Shown: positions 7,796 through 15,580 of the stretch, one piece after another
Layout: every line of letters starts with the position of its first letter
Numbering within the stretch: position 1 is the stretch's first letter
Assembly: GCF_042679305.1 (NCBI RefSeq)
Contig: NZ_JBHTMP010000037.1
Location: 1 to 64,000, forward strand
DNA length: 64,000 nt
Source: Micromonospora_H sonneratiae
GTDB taxonomy: Bacteria > Actinomycetota > Actinomycetes > Mycobacteriales > Micromonosporaceae
Direction: 5' to 3'
Notes under the pieces: model-generated
Seen by the model: the letters and a program-made list of their open reading frames with translations, nothing else
Database searches by the model: none
Told to the model about the DNA's origin: nothing
Position numbers and translations under genes: made by a program

Positions 7796-8635
7796 TCAGA
7801 ACAGCACGGTGGCGAAGGTGCCCACCGACTGGAATCCGCACCGCTGGTAGACCCGACGGGCCGGGGCGTTGTAGTCGTTGACGTAGAGGCTCACCGTCGG
7901 TGCCACCCGGGCCAGGGCGTCCCGTACCACCGCCGCCACCGCGGCACCGGCAATCCCCCGGCCCCGCCACTCCGGTGCCACCCAGACCCCCTGGATCTGG
8001 GCGGTACGCCGGGTGACCACGGCCAACTCGGCCTTGAAGACCACCTGCCCGTCGACGAACCGGGCGTACGCACGCCGCGCCCGGACCAGTTCGGTGACCC
8101 GCCGCCGGTAGCCGAGACCGCCGTCCTCGGTGAACGGCGAGATCCCGACCTCCTCGGTGTACATCGCCACCGCCGCCGGGAACAACAGGTCCACCTCTGC
8201 CGGCTGGACCAGACGTACGTCTGGGTCGACCGCCATCCGGGGCACGGTGTCGGTGGCCAGCAGCGGCTGATTGGGCCGGATGTCCCGGGCCGGGCCCCAG
8301 TGCGGCGAGAGGCGATCCCAGAGGCCGAGCACCGCGTCGGCCCGGCCGACTATCGACGAGCAGATCCGTTCCTGGTCGCTGAGCAGGTCCGCGAACGCCG
8401 CGATCGCCGGCGCCTCGGCCAGCACCGGGGTGAGGTGGCCACCGAACCAGCACAGCGCCTCGACCCGACGACGCGCGCCGTAGCCGAAGACCCGGCCTTC
8501 GGCCCGCCACCAGGACAGCCCGTGCGCGGCCACCTGTTCAGCGACCTGGGCGGCCCCGATGGGATCACGGTCGAGGAGCTTTTCGACCGCACCGCGCTCG
8601 GTTTCCCCCAATTGCCGTACCGGCACCATCAGCAC
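7796..8635 (-). CDS. GNAT acetyltransferase with DUF4081
   Basis: This 279-residue protein has an N-terminal DUF4081 domain (residues of about 10-120, LDRDPIGAAQVAEQV, FGYGARRRVEALCWFGGHLTPV) and a C-terminal GNAT fold. The acetyl-CoA loop is QGVWVAPEWRGRGIAGAAVAAV and the closing motif is YVNDYNAPARRVYQRCGF. It corresponds to Rv2867c of M. tuberculosis, which follows ispG in that genome. Here an MFS gene lies between them. The substrate is unknown. The start is GTG at 8635, but ATG at 8629 is equally plausible, because GAAGG is better spaced for it. Confidence 0.9.
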   Translation of the reverse strand: MLMVPVRQLGETERGAVEKLLDRDPIGAAQVAEQVAAHGLSWWRAEGRVFGYGARRRVEALCWFGGHLTPVLAEAPAIAAFADLLSDQERICSSIVGRADAVLGLWDRLSPHWGPARDIRPNQPLLATDTVPRMAVDPDVRLVQPAEVDLLFPAAVAMYTEEVGISPFTEDGGLGYRRRVTELVRARRAYARFVDGQVVFKAELAVVTRRTAQIQGVWVAPEWRGRGIAGAAVAAVVRDALARVAPTVSLYVNDYNAPARRVYQRCGFQSVGTFATVLF

Positions 8636-8712
8636 CCCTTCAGGGTGCCAGATGCCGGACGGGCAGGCGGGCCTGACGCTGGGCGAGGCGGCTCATTCAC
8701 GGGCTTTCTCCA

Positions 8713-9942
8713 TCATGGCACGCTGACCGGTTCCGCATCTGCCGGCGCGGGCCGGGTCCGGGCCGCCCAACCGACCACCGGCGGCACCAGGGCACCCAGC
8801 CCGACGAAGAGGACACCGAGCACCAACCAGCCCGGTGCTCCCCAACCGACGGCCAGCGTGGTCACCACCACCGGGGCGAGCATCCCGCCCAACTCCATGC
8901 CCATCGCGTACGCCCCCTGGTACTGCCCGTGCGCGTGGGCGGGAGCCAACCCGAACGAGATGCCCCAGCCGGCTGCGGAGTGCCACAGTTCGCCGATCAC
9001 GTGGGCGAGTGCCCCGGCGACCAGCAGTCCGACCGCTGCCGCCGTCGACACCGAGCCACTCGCGGCGAACAGGACGCAGGCGGTGGCGATCGCCAGGCCG
9101 GCCCGGCGCGAGGCGCGACCCGCCCCGGTGAGCCGTTCGGTCCCCCGCGAGGCACGGACCTGGAAGAGCACCACCATGATGGTGTTCACCAGCATCAGTA
9201 CGGAGATGAGCCAGCGGGGTGCGGTGGTGTGCTGGGCGATCCACAGCGGCAGGGCGATGTTGAGCAGCCCGAAGTGCATCGACATCAGCCCGTCGAGCAC
9301 GGTGAAGGCGAGGAACGGCCGGTCCCGTAACGCGATCAGCCGGGGCCCGTGTTCCGGTGCCGGGACCGGTGGGATCGGCGCCAACCGGGTGAGGACCGCC
9401 GCTGCGGTCAACTCGGCGACCGCGTTGACCAGGATCAGCGCCACATAGCTGGTACGGGTGTCGGCGGCGATGCCGATTCCGGCGACGGCGGCACCGACCG
9501 AGATCCCGACGTTGGTGGTGGCCCGCAGGTAGGCGCGGGTGCGGACCCGTTGGTCGGCTGGGACGGCGCCGGCGATCACCGCGCCCTGGGCACCCCGGTA
9601 GGCGGCGCTGGCCAGGGCGGTGCCGATGCCGACCGCGAGGAACGCCGGGAACGACCGGACGGTGACGAGCAGGCTGGTCAGTACGGCACCGGCGACCAGC
9701 GCGGTGAGCTGGATCCGCCGCGGACCGTACCGGTCGGCGAGGTAGCCCATCGGGGTGCTGGCGACGAGGCCGACCAGCGCGAAGACGCTGAGCCCGAGAC
9801 CGACCTGCCCGACCGACAGGCCGACCGACCGGGTCAGGAAGAGCGCGCTGGCGGCCAGCCAGATTCCCCGGCCAACGGTTCTGACCAGGGTGGCGAAGGT
9901 GAGGACCCGGGCCGGACCCGGTTCAGGGAGCAGTCGTCGCAC
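8713..9942 (-). CDS. MFS transporter
   Basis: This is a 409-residue major facilitator with about twelve transmembrane segments. The motif-A-like loop STPMGYLADRYGPRR sits between helices 2 and 3, and the N-terminus is LTFATLVRTVGRGIWLAASALFLTRSVGLS. It resembles the drug-efflux-like MFS proteins that are common in actinomycetes; the substrate cannot be told from sequence. The GTG start at 9942 lacks a strong RBS. It sits between ispG and the GNAT gene, which are adjacent in M. tuberculosis, so it looks like a lineage-specific insertion into a conserved neighbourhood. Confidence 0.88.
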   Translation of the reverse strand: MRRLLPEPGPARVLTFATLVRTVGRGIWLAASALFLTRSVGLSVGQVGLGLSVFALVGLVASTPMGYLADRYGPRRIQLTALVAGAVLTSLLVTVRSFPAFLAVGIGTALASAAYRGAQGAVIAGAVPADQRVRTRAYLRATTNVGISVGAAVAGIGIAADTRTSYVALILVNAVAELTAAAVLTRLAPIPPVPAPEHGPRLIALRDRPFLAFTVLDGLMSMHFGLLNIALPLWIAQHTTAPRWLISVLMLVNTIMVVLFQVRASRGTERLTGAGRASRRAGLAIATACVLFAASGSVSTAAAVGLLVAGALAHVIGELWHSAAGWGISFGLAPAHAHGQYQGAYAMGMELGGMLAPVVVTTLAVGWGAPGWLVLGVLFVGLGALVPPVVGWAARTRPAPADAEPVSVP

Positions 9943-9997
9943 CCGGGGACATTAACAAGACGGACGTACGGTTTGCTATTTGCGTCCCGGCATACGA

Positions 9998-10036
9998 AAC
10001 GGGTGGCCGACCCGTACCCGGGGCCAGCCACCCGTT
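9998..10036 (-). terminator. Hairpin after ispG
   Basis: AACGGGTGGC (9998-10007) pairs perfectly with GCCACCCGTT (10027-10036), 23 bases past the ispG stop in the minus-strand direction. There is no U-tract, as is usual in high-GC actinobacteria. Confidence 0.6.
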
Positions 10037-10058
10037 GCGTGGTTCAGCGGTACCTGTC

Positions 10059-11246
10059 TCAGTGCACCGTCACCGTCGCGCCGCCCGGCACCAGATCGCG
10101 CAGGTCGTCGGGGAGTTCGGCGCCCATCTCCCCGGCCAGTCGCAGCGCCTCCTCGATCAGGGTCTCCACGATCTGCGCCTCCGGCACGGTCTTGATGACC
10201 TTGCCCCGTACGAAGATCTGCCCCTTGCCGTTGCCGGAGGCCACACCGAGGTCGGCCTCACGGGCCTCCCCCGGCCCGTTGACCACGCAGCCCATGACCG
10301 CCACCCGCAGCGGCACCGGCAGGCCTTCCAGCCCGGCGGTGACCTCCTCGGCCAGCTTGTAGACGTCGACCTGGGCCCGGCCGCAGGACGGACAGGAAAC
10401 GATCTCCAGACCCCGCTCACGCAACCCCAGCGACTCCAGGATCGCCGCACCGACCTTGATCTCCTCGACCGGCGGCGCGGACAGCGACACCCGGATCGTG
10501 TCGCCGATCCCCTCGGCCAGCAGCGCACCGAAGGCGACCGCGGACTTGATCGTGCCCTGGAACGCCGGTCCCGCCTCGGTCACCCCGAGGTGCAGCGGAT
10601 AGTCGCACTGCTGCGCGAGTTGCCGGTACGCCCGGACCATCACCACCGGGTCGTTGTGCTTCACCGAGATCTTGATGTCCCGGAAGCCGTGCTCCTCGAA
10701 CAGCGAGCACTCCCACAGCGCCGACTCGACCAGCGCCTCGGCGGTGGCCTTGCCGTACTTGGTCAGCAGCCGCTTGTCCAGCGAGCCGGCGTTGACGCCG
10801 ATCCGGATCGGCACCCCGGCGTCGGAGGCCGCGCGGGCGATCTCCTTCACCTTGTCGTCGAACTGTCGGATGTTGCCCGGGTTGACCCGGACCGCCGCAC
10901 AACCCGCGTCGATGGCGGCGAAGACGTACCTGGGCTGGAAGTGGATGTCGGCGATCACCGGGATCTGCGACTTCTTCGCGATCGCCGGCAGCGCCTCCAC
11001 GTCGTCCTGGGACGGTACGGCCACCCGGACGATCTGGCAGCCGGCCGCCGTCAACTCGGCGATCTGCTGGAGGGTCGCGTTGACGTCGGCGGTCAGTGTG
11101 GTGGTCATCGACTGCACGGAGACCGGTGCGCCACCACCCACCGGGACCGAACCGACCATGATCTGGCGGCTGGCTCGCCGGGGAGCCAGCGGCGGGGGTG
11201 GCACGACGGGCATGCCGAGACTGACAGCAGTCACTGGGGCACTCAC
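10059..11246 (-). CDS. ispG: 4-hydroxy-3-methylbut-2-enyl diphosphate synthase
   Basis: IspG (GcpE), 395 residues, is the penultimate enzyme of the MEP isoprenoid pathway. It reductively converts MEcPP to HMBPP with a [4Fe-4S] cluster. The TIM-barrel N-part has VQSMTTTLTADVNATLQQI and RVNPGNI. The C-terminal reductase-like part has the cluster cysteines CPSCGR and GCVVNGPGE. The GTG start at 11246 overlaps the rseP stop in a GTGA arrangement, so it is coupled to rseP and dxr in one operon. This dxr-rseP-ispG order is the same as in mycobacteria and places two MEP steps around a site-2 protease gene. Confidence 0.98.
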   Translation of the reverse strand: MSAPVTAVSLGMPVVPPPPLAPRRASRQIMVGSVPVGGGAPVSVQSMTTTLTADVNATLQQIAELTAAGCQIVRVAVPSQDDVEALPAIAKKSQIPVIADIHFQPRYVFAAIDAGCAAVRVNPGNIRQFDDKVKEIARAASDAGVPIRIGVNAGSLDKRLLTKYGKATAEALVESALWECSLFEEHGFRDIKISVKHNDPVVMVRAYRQLAQQCDYPLHLGVTEAGPAFQGTIKSAVAFGALLAEGIGDTIRVSLSAPPVEEIKVGAAILESLGLRERGLEIVSCPSCGRAQVDVYKLAEEVTAGLEGLPVPLRVAVMGCVVNGPGEAREADLGVASGNGKGQIFVRGKVIKTVPEAQIVETLIEEALRLAGEMGAELPDDLRDLVPGGATVTVH

Positions 11247-12487
11247 CTTGTGAAGAGCGTGATCGGATTGATCACGTCCGCGGTGACGGTCAGCAGTGTG
11301 AAGGCACCACCGATCAGGATCACCGCGTACGTGAAGGGCATGAGCTTGAAGTAGTCGACGCGGCCCGGATCGGGCCTGCCCAGCCGGGCGAAGACCCAGG
11401 AACGGGCCCGCTCGAACCAGGCGATGGCGATGTGCCCGCCGTCCATCGGCAGCAACGGCAGCAGGTTGAACGCGCCGAGGAAGAAGTTGAGGGAGATGAA
11501 GAGCATCACGAAGATTTCCCAGGCGTCGTTCTCGACCGCCTCGCCGCCCAGCCGGCTGGCGCCGACCACGCTGATCGGGGTGTCGATGTCCCGCTCGGCC
11601 CCGGTGATGGAGGCCCAGAGCGCCGGAATCTTCTCCGGGATGCGGGCCATCGCCTGGACGGTGGCCACCGCCATGTTGCCGGTGTAGTCGGCGGTCGCGC
11701 CGACCGCGTCGACCGGTCCGTACGTGACCATGGTCGGCTTCTGGATATCCAGCCCGACCCCGAGGGCGGAGACCGTGGTGGTCGCGCCGGTGTCGTCGTC
11801 CAGCGGCGCGCGCTGCACCGACGCCAGGTTGAGCTGGGCGCTGCCCTCCGCCCCGTCCCGGACGTAGGACACCGTCGCCGGGCCGGGCGGGGTCGCCCGG
11901 ACCACCTGGAGCATCTCGCCCCAGTTCGCCACCGGCCTGCCGTTGATCGCGGTGATCCGGTCGCCGTCGCGCAGGGCCTGTGCCGCCGGGCTGGCCGGGT
12001 CACCGGGTGCGCAGGCGCGGGCGGCGTTCTCCACCACCACACAGTCGGCGATCGCGATCACCGCCGGCTCCTGCCGGGCCTGTGCCTCGGTGGCCGGGAA
12101 CTCGGGGTTGGGCAGGCCCATGAACATCGCGGCGAGCCAGAGCGTGACGATGGCCAGCGCGAAGTTGACGACCACCCCGCCGGCCATCACGACCGTGCGC
12201 TTCCACACCGGGAACCGCCACATCGCCCGGGGCTCGTCGGCCGGATCGACGTCGTCGTCCTGCGGGGTCATTCCGACGATCTTGCAGAATCCGCCCAGCG
12301 GGATCGCCTTGAGACCGTACTCGGTCTCCCCCCGCTTGAAGGACCAGATGGTGGGGCCGAAGCCGACGAAGTAGCGGGTGACCTTCATCCCGAAACGCTT
12401 GGCCGTGAGCATGTGCCCGGCCTCGTGCAGACTCACCGAGATGAGGATCGCCAGGGCAAAGAGCACCACCCCGAGCAGGTACGCCAT
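11243..12487 (-). CDS. rseP: RseP/Rip1-type site-2 metalloprotease
   Basis: This is a 414-residue intramembrane zinc protease. Helix 1 carries the HEAGH motif (residues 21-25) and the C-terminal part carries the second zinc-ligand motif NLLPLLPMDGGHI. A PDZ domain lies between them (DGDRITAINGRPVANWGEML). In mycobacteria the orthologue Rip1 cleaves anti-sigma factors and envelope substrates in the membrane. The ATG at 12487 shares its A with the dxr stop (TGATG) and has GGAAGGAG just upstream, so the reading frame that extends further upstream is not used. Confidence 0.95.
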   Translation of the reverse strand: MAYLLGVVLFALAILISVSLHEAGHMLTAKRFGMKVTRYFVGFGPTIWSFKRGETEYGLKAIPLGGFCKIVGMTPQDDDVDPADEPRAMWRFPVWKRTVVMAGGVVVNFALAIVTLWLAAMFMGLPNPEFPATEAQARQEPAVIAIADCVVVENAARACAPGDPASPAAQALRDGDRITAINGRPVANWGEMLQVVRATPPGPATVSYVRDGAEGSAQLNLASVQRAPLDDDTGATTTVSALGVGLDIQKPTMVTYGPVDAVGATADYTGNMAVATVQAMARIPEKIPALWASITGAERDIDTPISVVGASRLGGEAVENDAWEIFVMLFISLNFFLGAFNLLPLLPMDGGHIAIAWFERARSWVFARLGRPDPGRVDYFKLMPFTYAVILIGGAFTLLTVTADVINPITLFTR

Positions 12488-13698
12488 CAAGCTCCTTCCA
12501 CCGTCATCTTGATGATCTCCTGGGCGTGCCCGCGGGCCCAGGATTCCGCGGCCAGCACATCTTCGACCGTACCCGGTTCCGCGAAATCGGGCGCCGCCTC
12601 CAGAACCCGCTGCAACGTGTCGACGATGCCAAGAAACGGTAGCCGACCCGCGACGAAGGCGGCGACGCACTCCTCGTTGGCGGCGTTGTAGATCGCCGGC
12701 CGGCAGCGCCCCTCGACTCCGGCCTGCTTGGCGAGTCGTACGGCGGGAAACGCCTCATCGTCCAGCGGGTCGAACCGCCAGGTGTGCGCGGCGGTCCAGT
12801 CGACGCCGTTCGCCGCACCCGGCACCCGGTCCGGCCAGCCCAGCGCCAGCGCGATCGGCAGCCGCATGTCCGGCGGGCTGGCCTGCGCGATGGTCGAGCC
12901 GTCGACGAACTCCACCATCGAGTGGATCACCGACTGCGGATGGACCATGACCTCGATGTCGGCGTACGGCACGTCGTACAGCTCATGCGCCTCGATCACC
13001 TCCAGCGCCTTGTTGACCAGCGTGGCGGAGTTGATCGTGACCACCGGCCCCATGTTCCAGGTCGGGTGGGCGAGGGCCTGCTCGACGGTCACCTCGGTCA
13101 ACTCGTCCCGCCGGCGACCCCGGAACGGGCCACCGCTGGCGGTGACGATCAACCGCCGTACCTCGGCCCGGTCACCGGAGCGCAGGCACTGGGCCAGCGC
13201 CGAGTGTTCCGAGTCGACCGGCACGATCTGTCCGGGTCGGGTGGTCGCGGCGCGGACCAGCGGGCCGCCGGCCACCAGTGACTCCTTGTTGGCCAGGGCG
13301 AGCGTACGACCGGCGCGCAGCGCCGCCAGGGTCGGTGCCAGCCCGAGTGAGCCGACCACCCCGTTGAGCACCACGTCACACGGCCACTCGGCCAACTCGG
13401 TCATGGCGTTCGGCCCGGCAACGATCTTGGGAATCCGGTAGTCGCCGGTCGCGTACCCCTTCTTCTGCGCCTGGGCGTAGAAGGCCAGTTGCAGATCCTG
13501 GACCGCCGACGACCGGGCCACCCCGACCACCTCGACCCCGAGTTCCAGCGCCTGGGCGGCCAGCAACTCAACGTTCCCGCCCCCCGCACCGATACCGACC
13601 ACCCGGAAGCGGTCCGGGTTTCGGCGGACGATGTCGATGGCCTGTGTGCCGATCGATCCGGTGGAACCGAGCAGGACGATGTCGCGGGGAGAACTCAT
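12487..13698 (-). CDS. dxr: 1-deoxy-D-xylulose-5-phosphate reductoisomerase
   Basis: Dxr, 403 residues, makes 2-C-methyl-D-erythritol 4-phosphate from DXP using NADPH, the committed step of the MEP pathway. The Rossmann motif GSTGSIG is at residues 11-17. The catalytic region ANKESLVAGG, PVDSEHSALAQCL and TASGGPFRGR is intact, followed by HPTWNMG and MVHPQSVIHSMVEFVDGS. ATG at 13698 gives the family-typical N-terminus (SSPRDIVLLGSTGS). The frame upstream of it is the terminator region. It leads the dxr-rseP-ispG operon. Confidence 0.98.
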   Translation of the reverse strand: MSSPRDIVLLGSTGSIGTQAIDIVRRNPDRFRVVGIGAGGGNVELLAAQALELGVEVVGVARSSAVQDLQLAFYAQAQKKGYATGDYRIPKIVAGPNAMTELAEWPCDVVLNGVVGSLGLAPTLAALRAGRTLALANKESLVAGGPLVRAATTRPGQIVPVDSEHSALAQCLRSGDRAEVRRLIVTASGGPFRGRRRDELTEVTVEQALAHPTWNMGPVVTINSATLVNKALEVIEAHELYDVPYADIEVMVHPQSVIHSMVEFVDGSTIAQASPPDMRLPIALALGWPDRVPGAANGVDWTAAHTWRFDPLDDEAFPAVRLAKQAGVEGRCRPAIYNAANEECVAAFVAGRLPFLGIVDTLQRVLEAAPDFAEPGTVEDVLAAESWARGHAQEIIKMTVEGA

Positions 13699-13710
13699 CC
13701 GGTCAGTGTA

Positions 13711-13758
13711 AGGAAGGGCCCCTTCCTGTCGTTTTCTGTTGTATAGGAGGCCCTTCCT
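13711..13758 (-). terminator. GGAAGGGCCC-type hairpin after GNAT gene
   Basis: AGGAAGGGCC (13711-13720) pairs with GGCCCTTCCT (13749-13758). The right arm overlaps the GNAT stop codon at 13757-13759. This is the second member of the hairpin family seen at 7741 and 48764. It separates the GNAT gene from the dxr operon. Confidence 0.7.
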
Positions 13759-14296
13759 AGCGACGCAGCAGGAAAGTCTCCAGCTCCTCACCGCCGTACC
13801 AGTCGGTGCGCCGGCCGATCGGGACCATGCCCAACCGCCGGGCGACGGCCATCGACGCCTCGTTGCCGGGCGACACCACCGCGTAGATCTCGGTCAGCCC
13901 CCTGGCGAAACCCCGCTCGACCGCGCCCCGTGCCGCCTCGGTGGCGTAGCCGTGTCCCCAGCAGTCGGGGTGCAGGTGCCAGCCCACCTCAATGTCGTCG
14001 GTCAGCGTCCGCTCGTCCCGGCCGGGCAGCGGCTTGAGCAGCACCGTACCTACGATCTGGCCGGTTTCCCGGAGCTGGATCGCCCAGATGCCATAGCCGC
14101 TGCCGAACGTGGCGTTGCGCCGGTGCCAGTTCTGCACCAGTTCGATCGCCCCCTCCGGGGCGGTCAACGGCAGGTGCGGGGCGCCGAGGAAGCGGGCGAC
14201 CTCGGGCCGCGAGTAGATGTCGTACGCCCGGTCCAGGTCCGCCGGGTCCTCGGTCCAGTCGCGGATCACCAGCCGCTCGGTTTCATAGATCGCCAC
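13757..14296 (-). CDS. RimJ/RimL-type GNAT acetyltransferase
   Basis: A 179-residue protein of the Acetyltransf_3 type: ETERLVIRDWTEDPADLDRAY at the start, IWAIQLRETGQIVGTVLLKPL in the sheet, GWHLHPDCWGHGYATEAARGAV as the acetyl-CoA loop, and AVVSPGNEASMAVARRLGM at the end. Such enzymes acetylate alpha-amines of proteins or small molecules; the substrate here is unknown. The start is GTG at 14296. Its stop codon lies within the downstream terminator stem. Confidence 0.9.
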   Translation of the reverse strand: MAIYETERLVIRDWTEDPADLDRAYDIYSRPEVARFLGAPHLPLTAPEGAIELVQNWHRRNATFGSGYGIWAIQLRETGQIVGTVLLKPLPGRDERTLTDDIEVGWHLHPDCWGHGYATEAARGAVERGFARGLTEIYAVVSPGNEASMAVARRLGMVPIGRRTDWYGGEELETFLLRR

Positions 14297-14319
14297 GCGG
14301 AGACTCTACGGCTTCTGGA

Positions 14320-15516
14320 TCACCGCGAACGGAACGGACCGGTCACCTCGTAGGTGATGCCGCCGCTGCCGGCGCTGCCGCCCGAGGTGCCCCGCTGGGA
14401 GGAGAAGTAGAGGCGCGAGCCGTCCGGGGAGAACGCCGGGCCGGTGATCTCCGACGAGGACTGGCCGAGGATGCGCAGGAAGGGTGCCACCACACCGGCC
14501 GGGGTGATGACGTTGATCTCCATGTTGCCGCCGTCCTCGGCGACATAGAGATCTCCGCCGGCCGTACCGGTGATGTTGTCCACCCCGGTCAGCGGGGCCG
14601 CGCCGGCCGGGACCAGCGAGTCGTCGTACGCCAGGTCGAGCCGCTGGCCGACCGCGTCGTACGCCCAGACCCGGTTGTCCCCCTTGGTGGTGAACCAGCA
14701 GGTGTCCCGGTCGTACCAGCAGCCCTCCCCGCCGTCGAAGTGCTTGGCCGCCGCCACCTGGGCCCGCGTGGCGACCGGGAACCCGTCCCGGTCGGGTACG
14801 TCCTGCCAGGTCACCGGCCCGGCGGTCTGGTCGGCCGGGGCACAGAGCACCTGCACCTTCCCGGTACGCAGGTCGCCCCAGGTGTCCGGGACGAACCGGT
14901 AGAAGCAACCGTCGCCCTCGTCCTCGGTCAGGTAGACCACCCGTCGGCCCGGGTCGCAGGCGGCAGCCTCGTGCTTGAACCGACCCATCCGGGTCCGTTC
15001 CTCGGCCGGGCGGCTGCCGTCCGGCCAGGTCTCGAAGACCCGCCCGAGCGGCACCTCCTCGCAGGAGAGCCAGGTTCCCCACGGGGTCGCCCCACCCGCG
15101 CAGTTGACGTTGGTGCCGCTGAGGATCCGGTACGCCGAGGCGACCGAACCGTCCGCGTGGAAGCGCACCGCCGAGGCGCCACCGGTCAGCGGGATCTCGG
15201 AGTTGGAGACGTAGATCCAGCCGTCCCCGGCCGGGAAGCAGGCACCTCCGTCCGGGGCCCAGTGCCAGGTGTACGAGGTGCCGGCGACCCGCTGCCCGGA
15301 TCGGGCGATCACCCGACTGGTGAAGCCGGCGGGCAACTGGATGCCGTTGGCGTCGGCGGCCAGCAGGTCGCCGTACGGGCTGGGGCCGGGTTGCGCCGGA
15401 TCGGCGAACTGTTCCTGCCACCGCTGGCGGGCGAACGCCTGCTGCCAGAGCACTCCGGCGAAGGCGGCGGTACCGGCACCGAGGACGGCGGTGCGCAGGA
15501 TCGTACGACGCTCCAC
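14320..15516 (-). CDS. PhoX-like (DUF839) Tat-exported protein
   Basis: This 398-residue protein resembles the PhoX/DUF839 phosphatase family. The N-terminus MERRTILRTAVLGAGTAAFA is a twin-arginine signal, so it should be exported folded. Family segments include GTSYTWHWAPDGGACF, YVSNSEIP, NCAGGATPWGTWLSCEE, RFKHEAAACDPG, YLTEDEGDGCFYRFVP, TGVDNITGTAGGDLYVAEDGG and GPAFSPDGSRLYFSSQRG. PhoX enzymes are calcium- and iron-dependent alkaline phosphatases of beta-propeller fold. Members this short may have other activities. The start is GTG at 15516 with GGGGAGG five bases upstream. Confidence 0.85.
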   Translation of the reverse strand: MERRTILRTAVLGAGTAAFAGVLWQQAFARQRWQEQFADPAQPGPSPYGDLLAADANGIQLPAGFTSRVIARSGQRVAGTSYTWHWAPDGGACFPAGDGWIYVSNSEIPLTGGASAVRFHADGSVASAYRILSGTNVNCAGGATPWGTWLSCEEVPLGRVFETWPDGSRPAEERTRMGRFKHEAAACDPGRRVVYLTEDEGDGCFYRFVPDTWGDLRTGKVQVLCAPADQTAGPVTWQDVPDRDGFPVATRAQVAAAKHFDGGEGCWYDRDTCWFTTKGDNRVWAYDAVGQRLDLAYDDSLVPAGAAPLTGVDNITGTAGGDLYVAEDGGNMEINVITPAGVVAPFLRILGQSSSEITGPAFSPDGSRLYFSSQRGTSGGSAGSGGITYEVTGPFRSR

Positions 15517-15580
15517 GATTACCTCCCCAACGGTCGATGTCCTGACGACGATAGAGCCGTCAGGACATCGATGAAACCCG

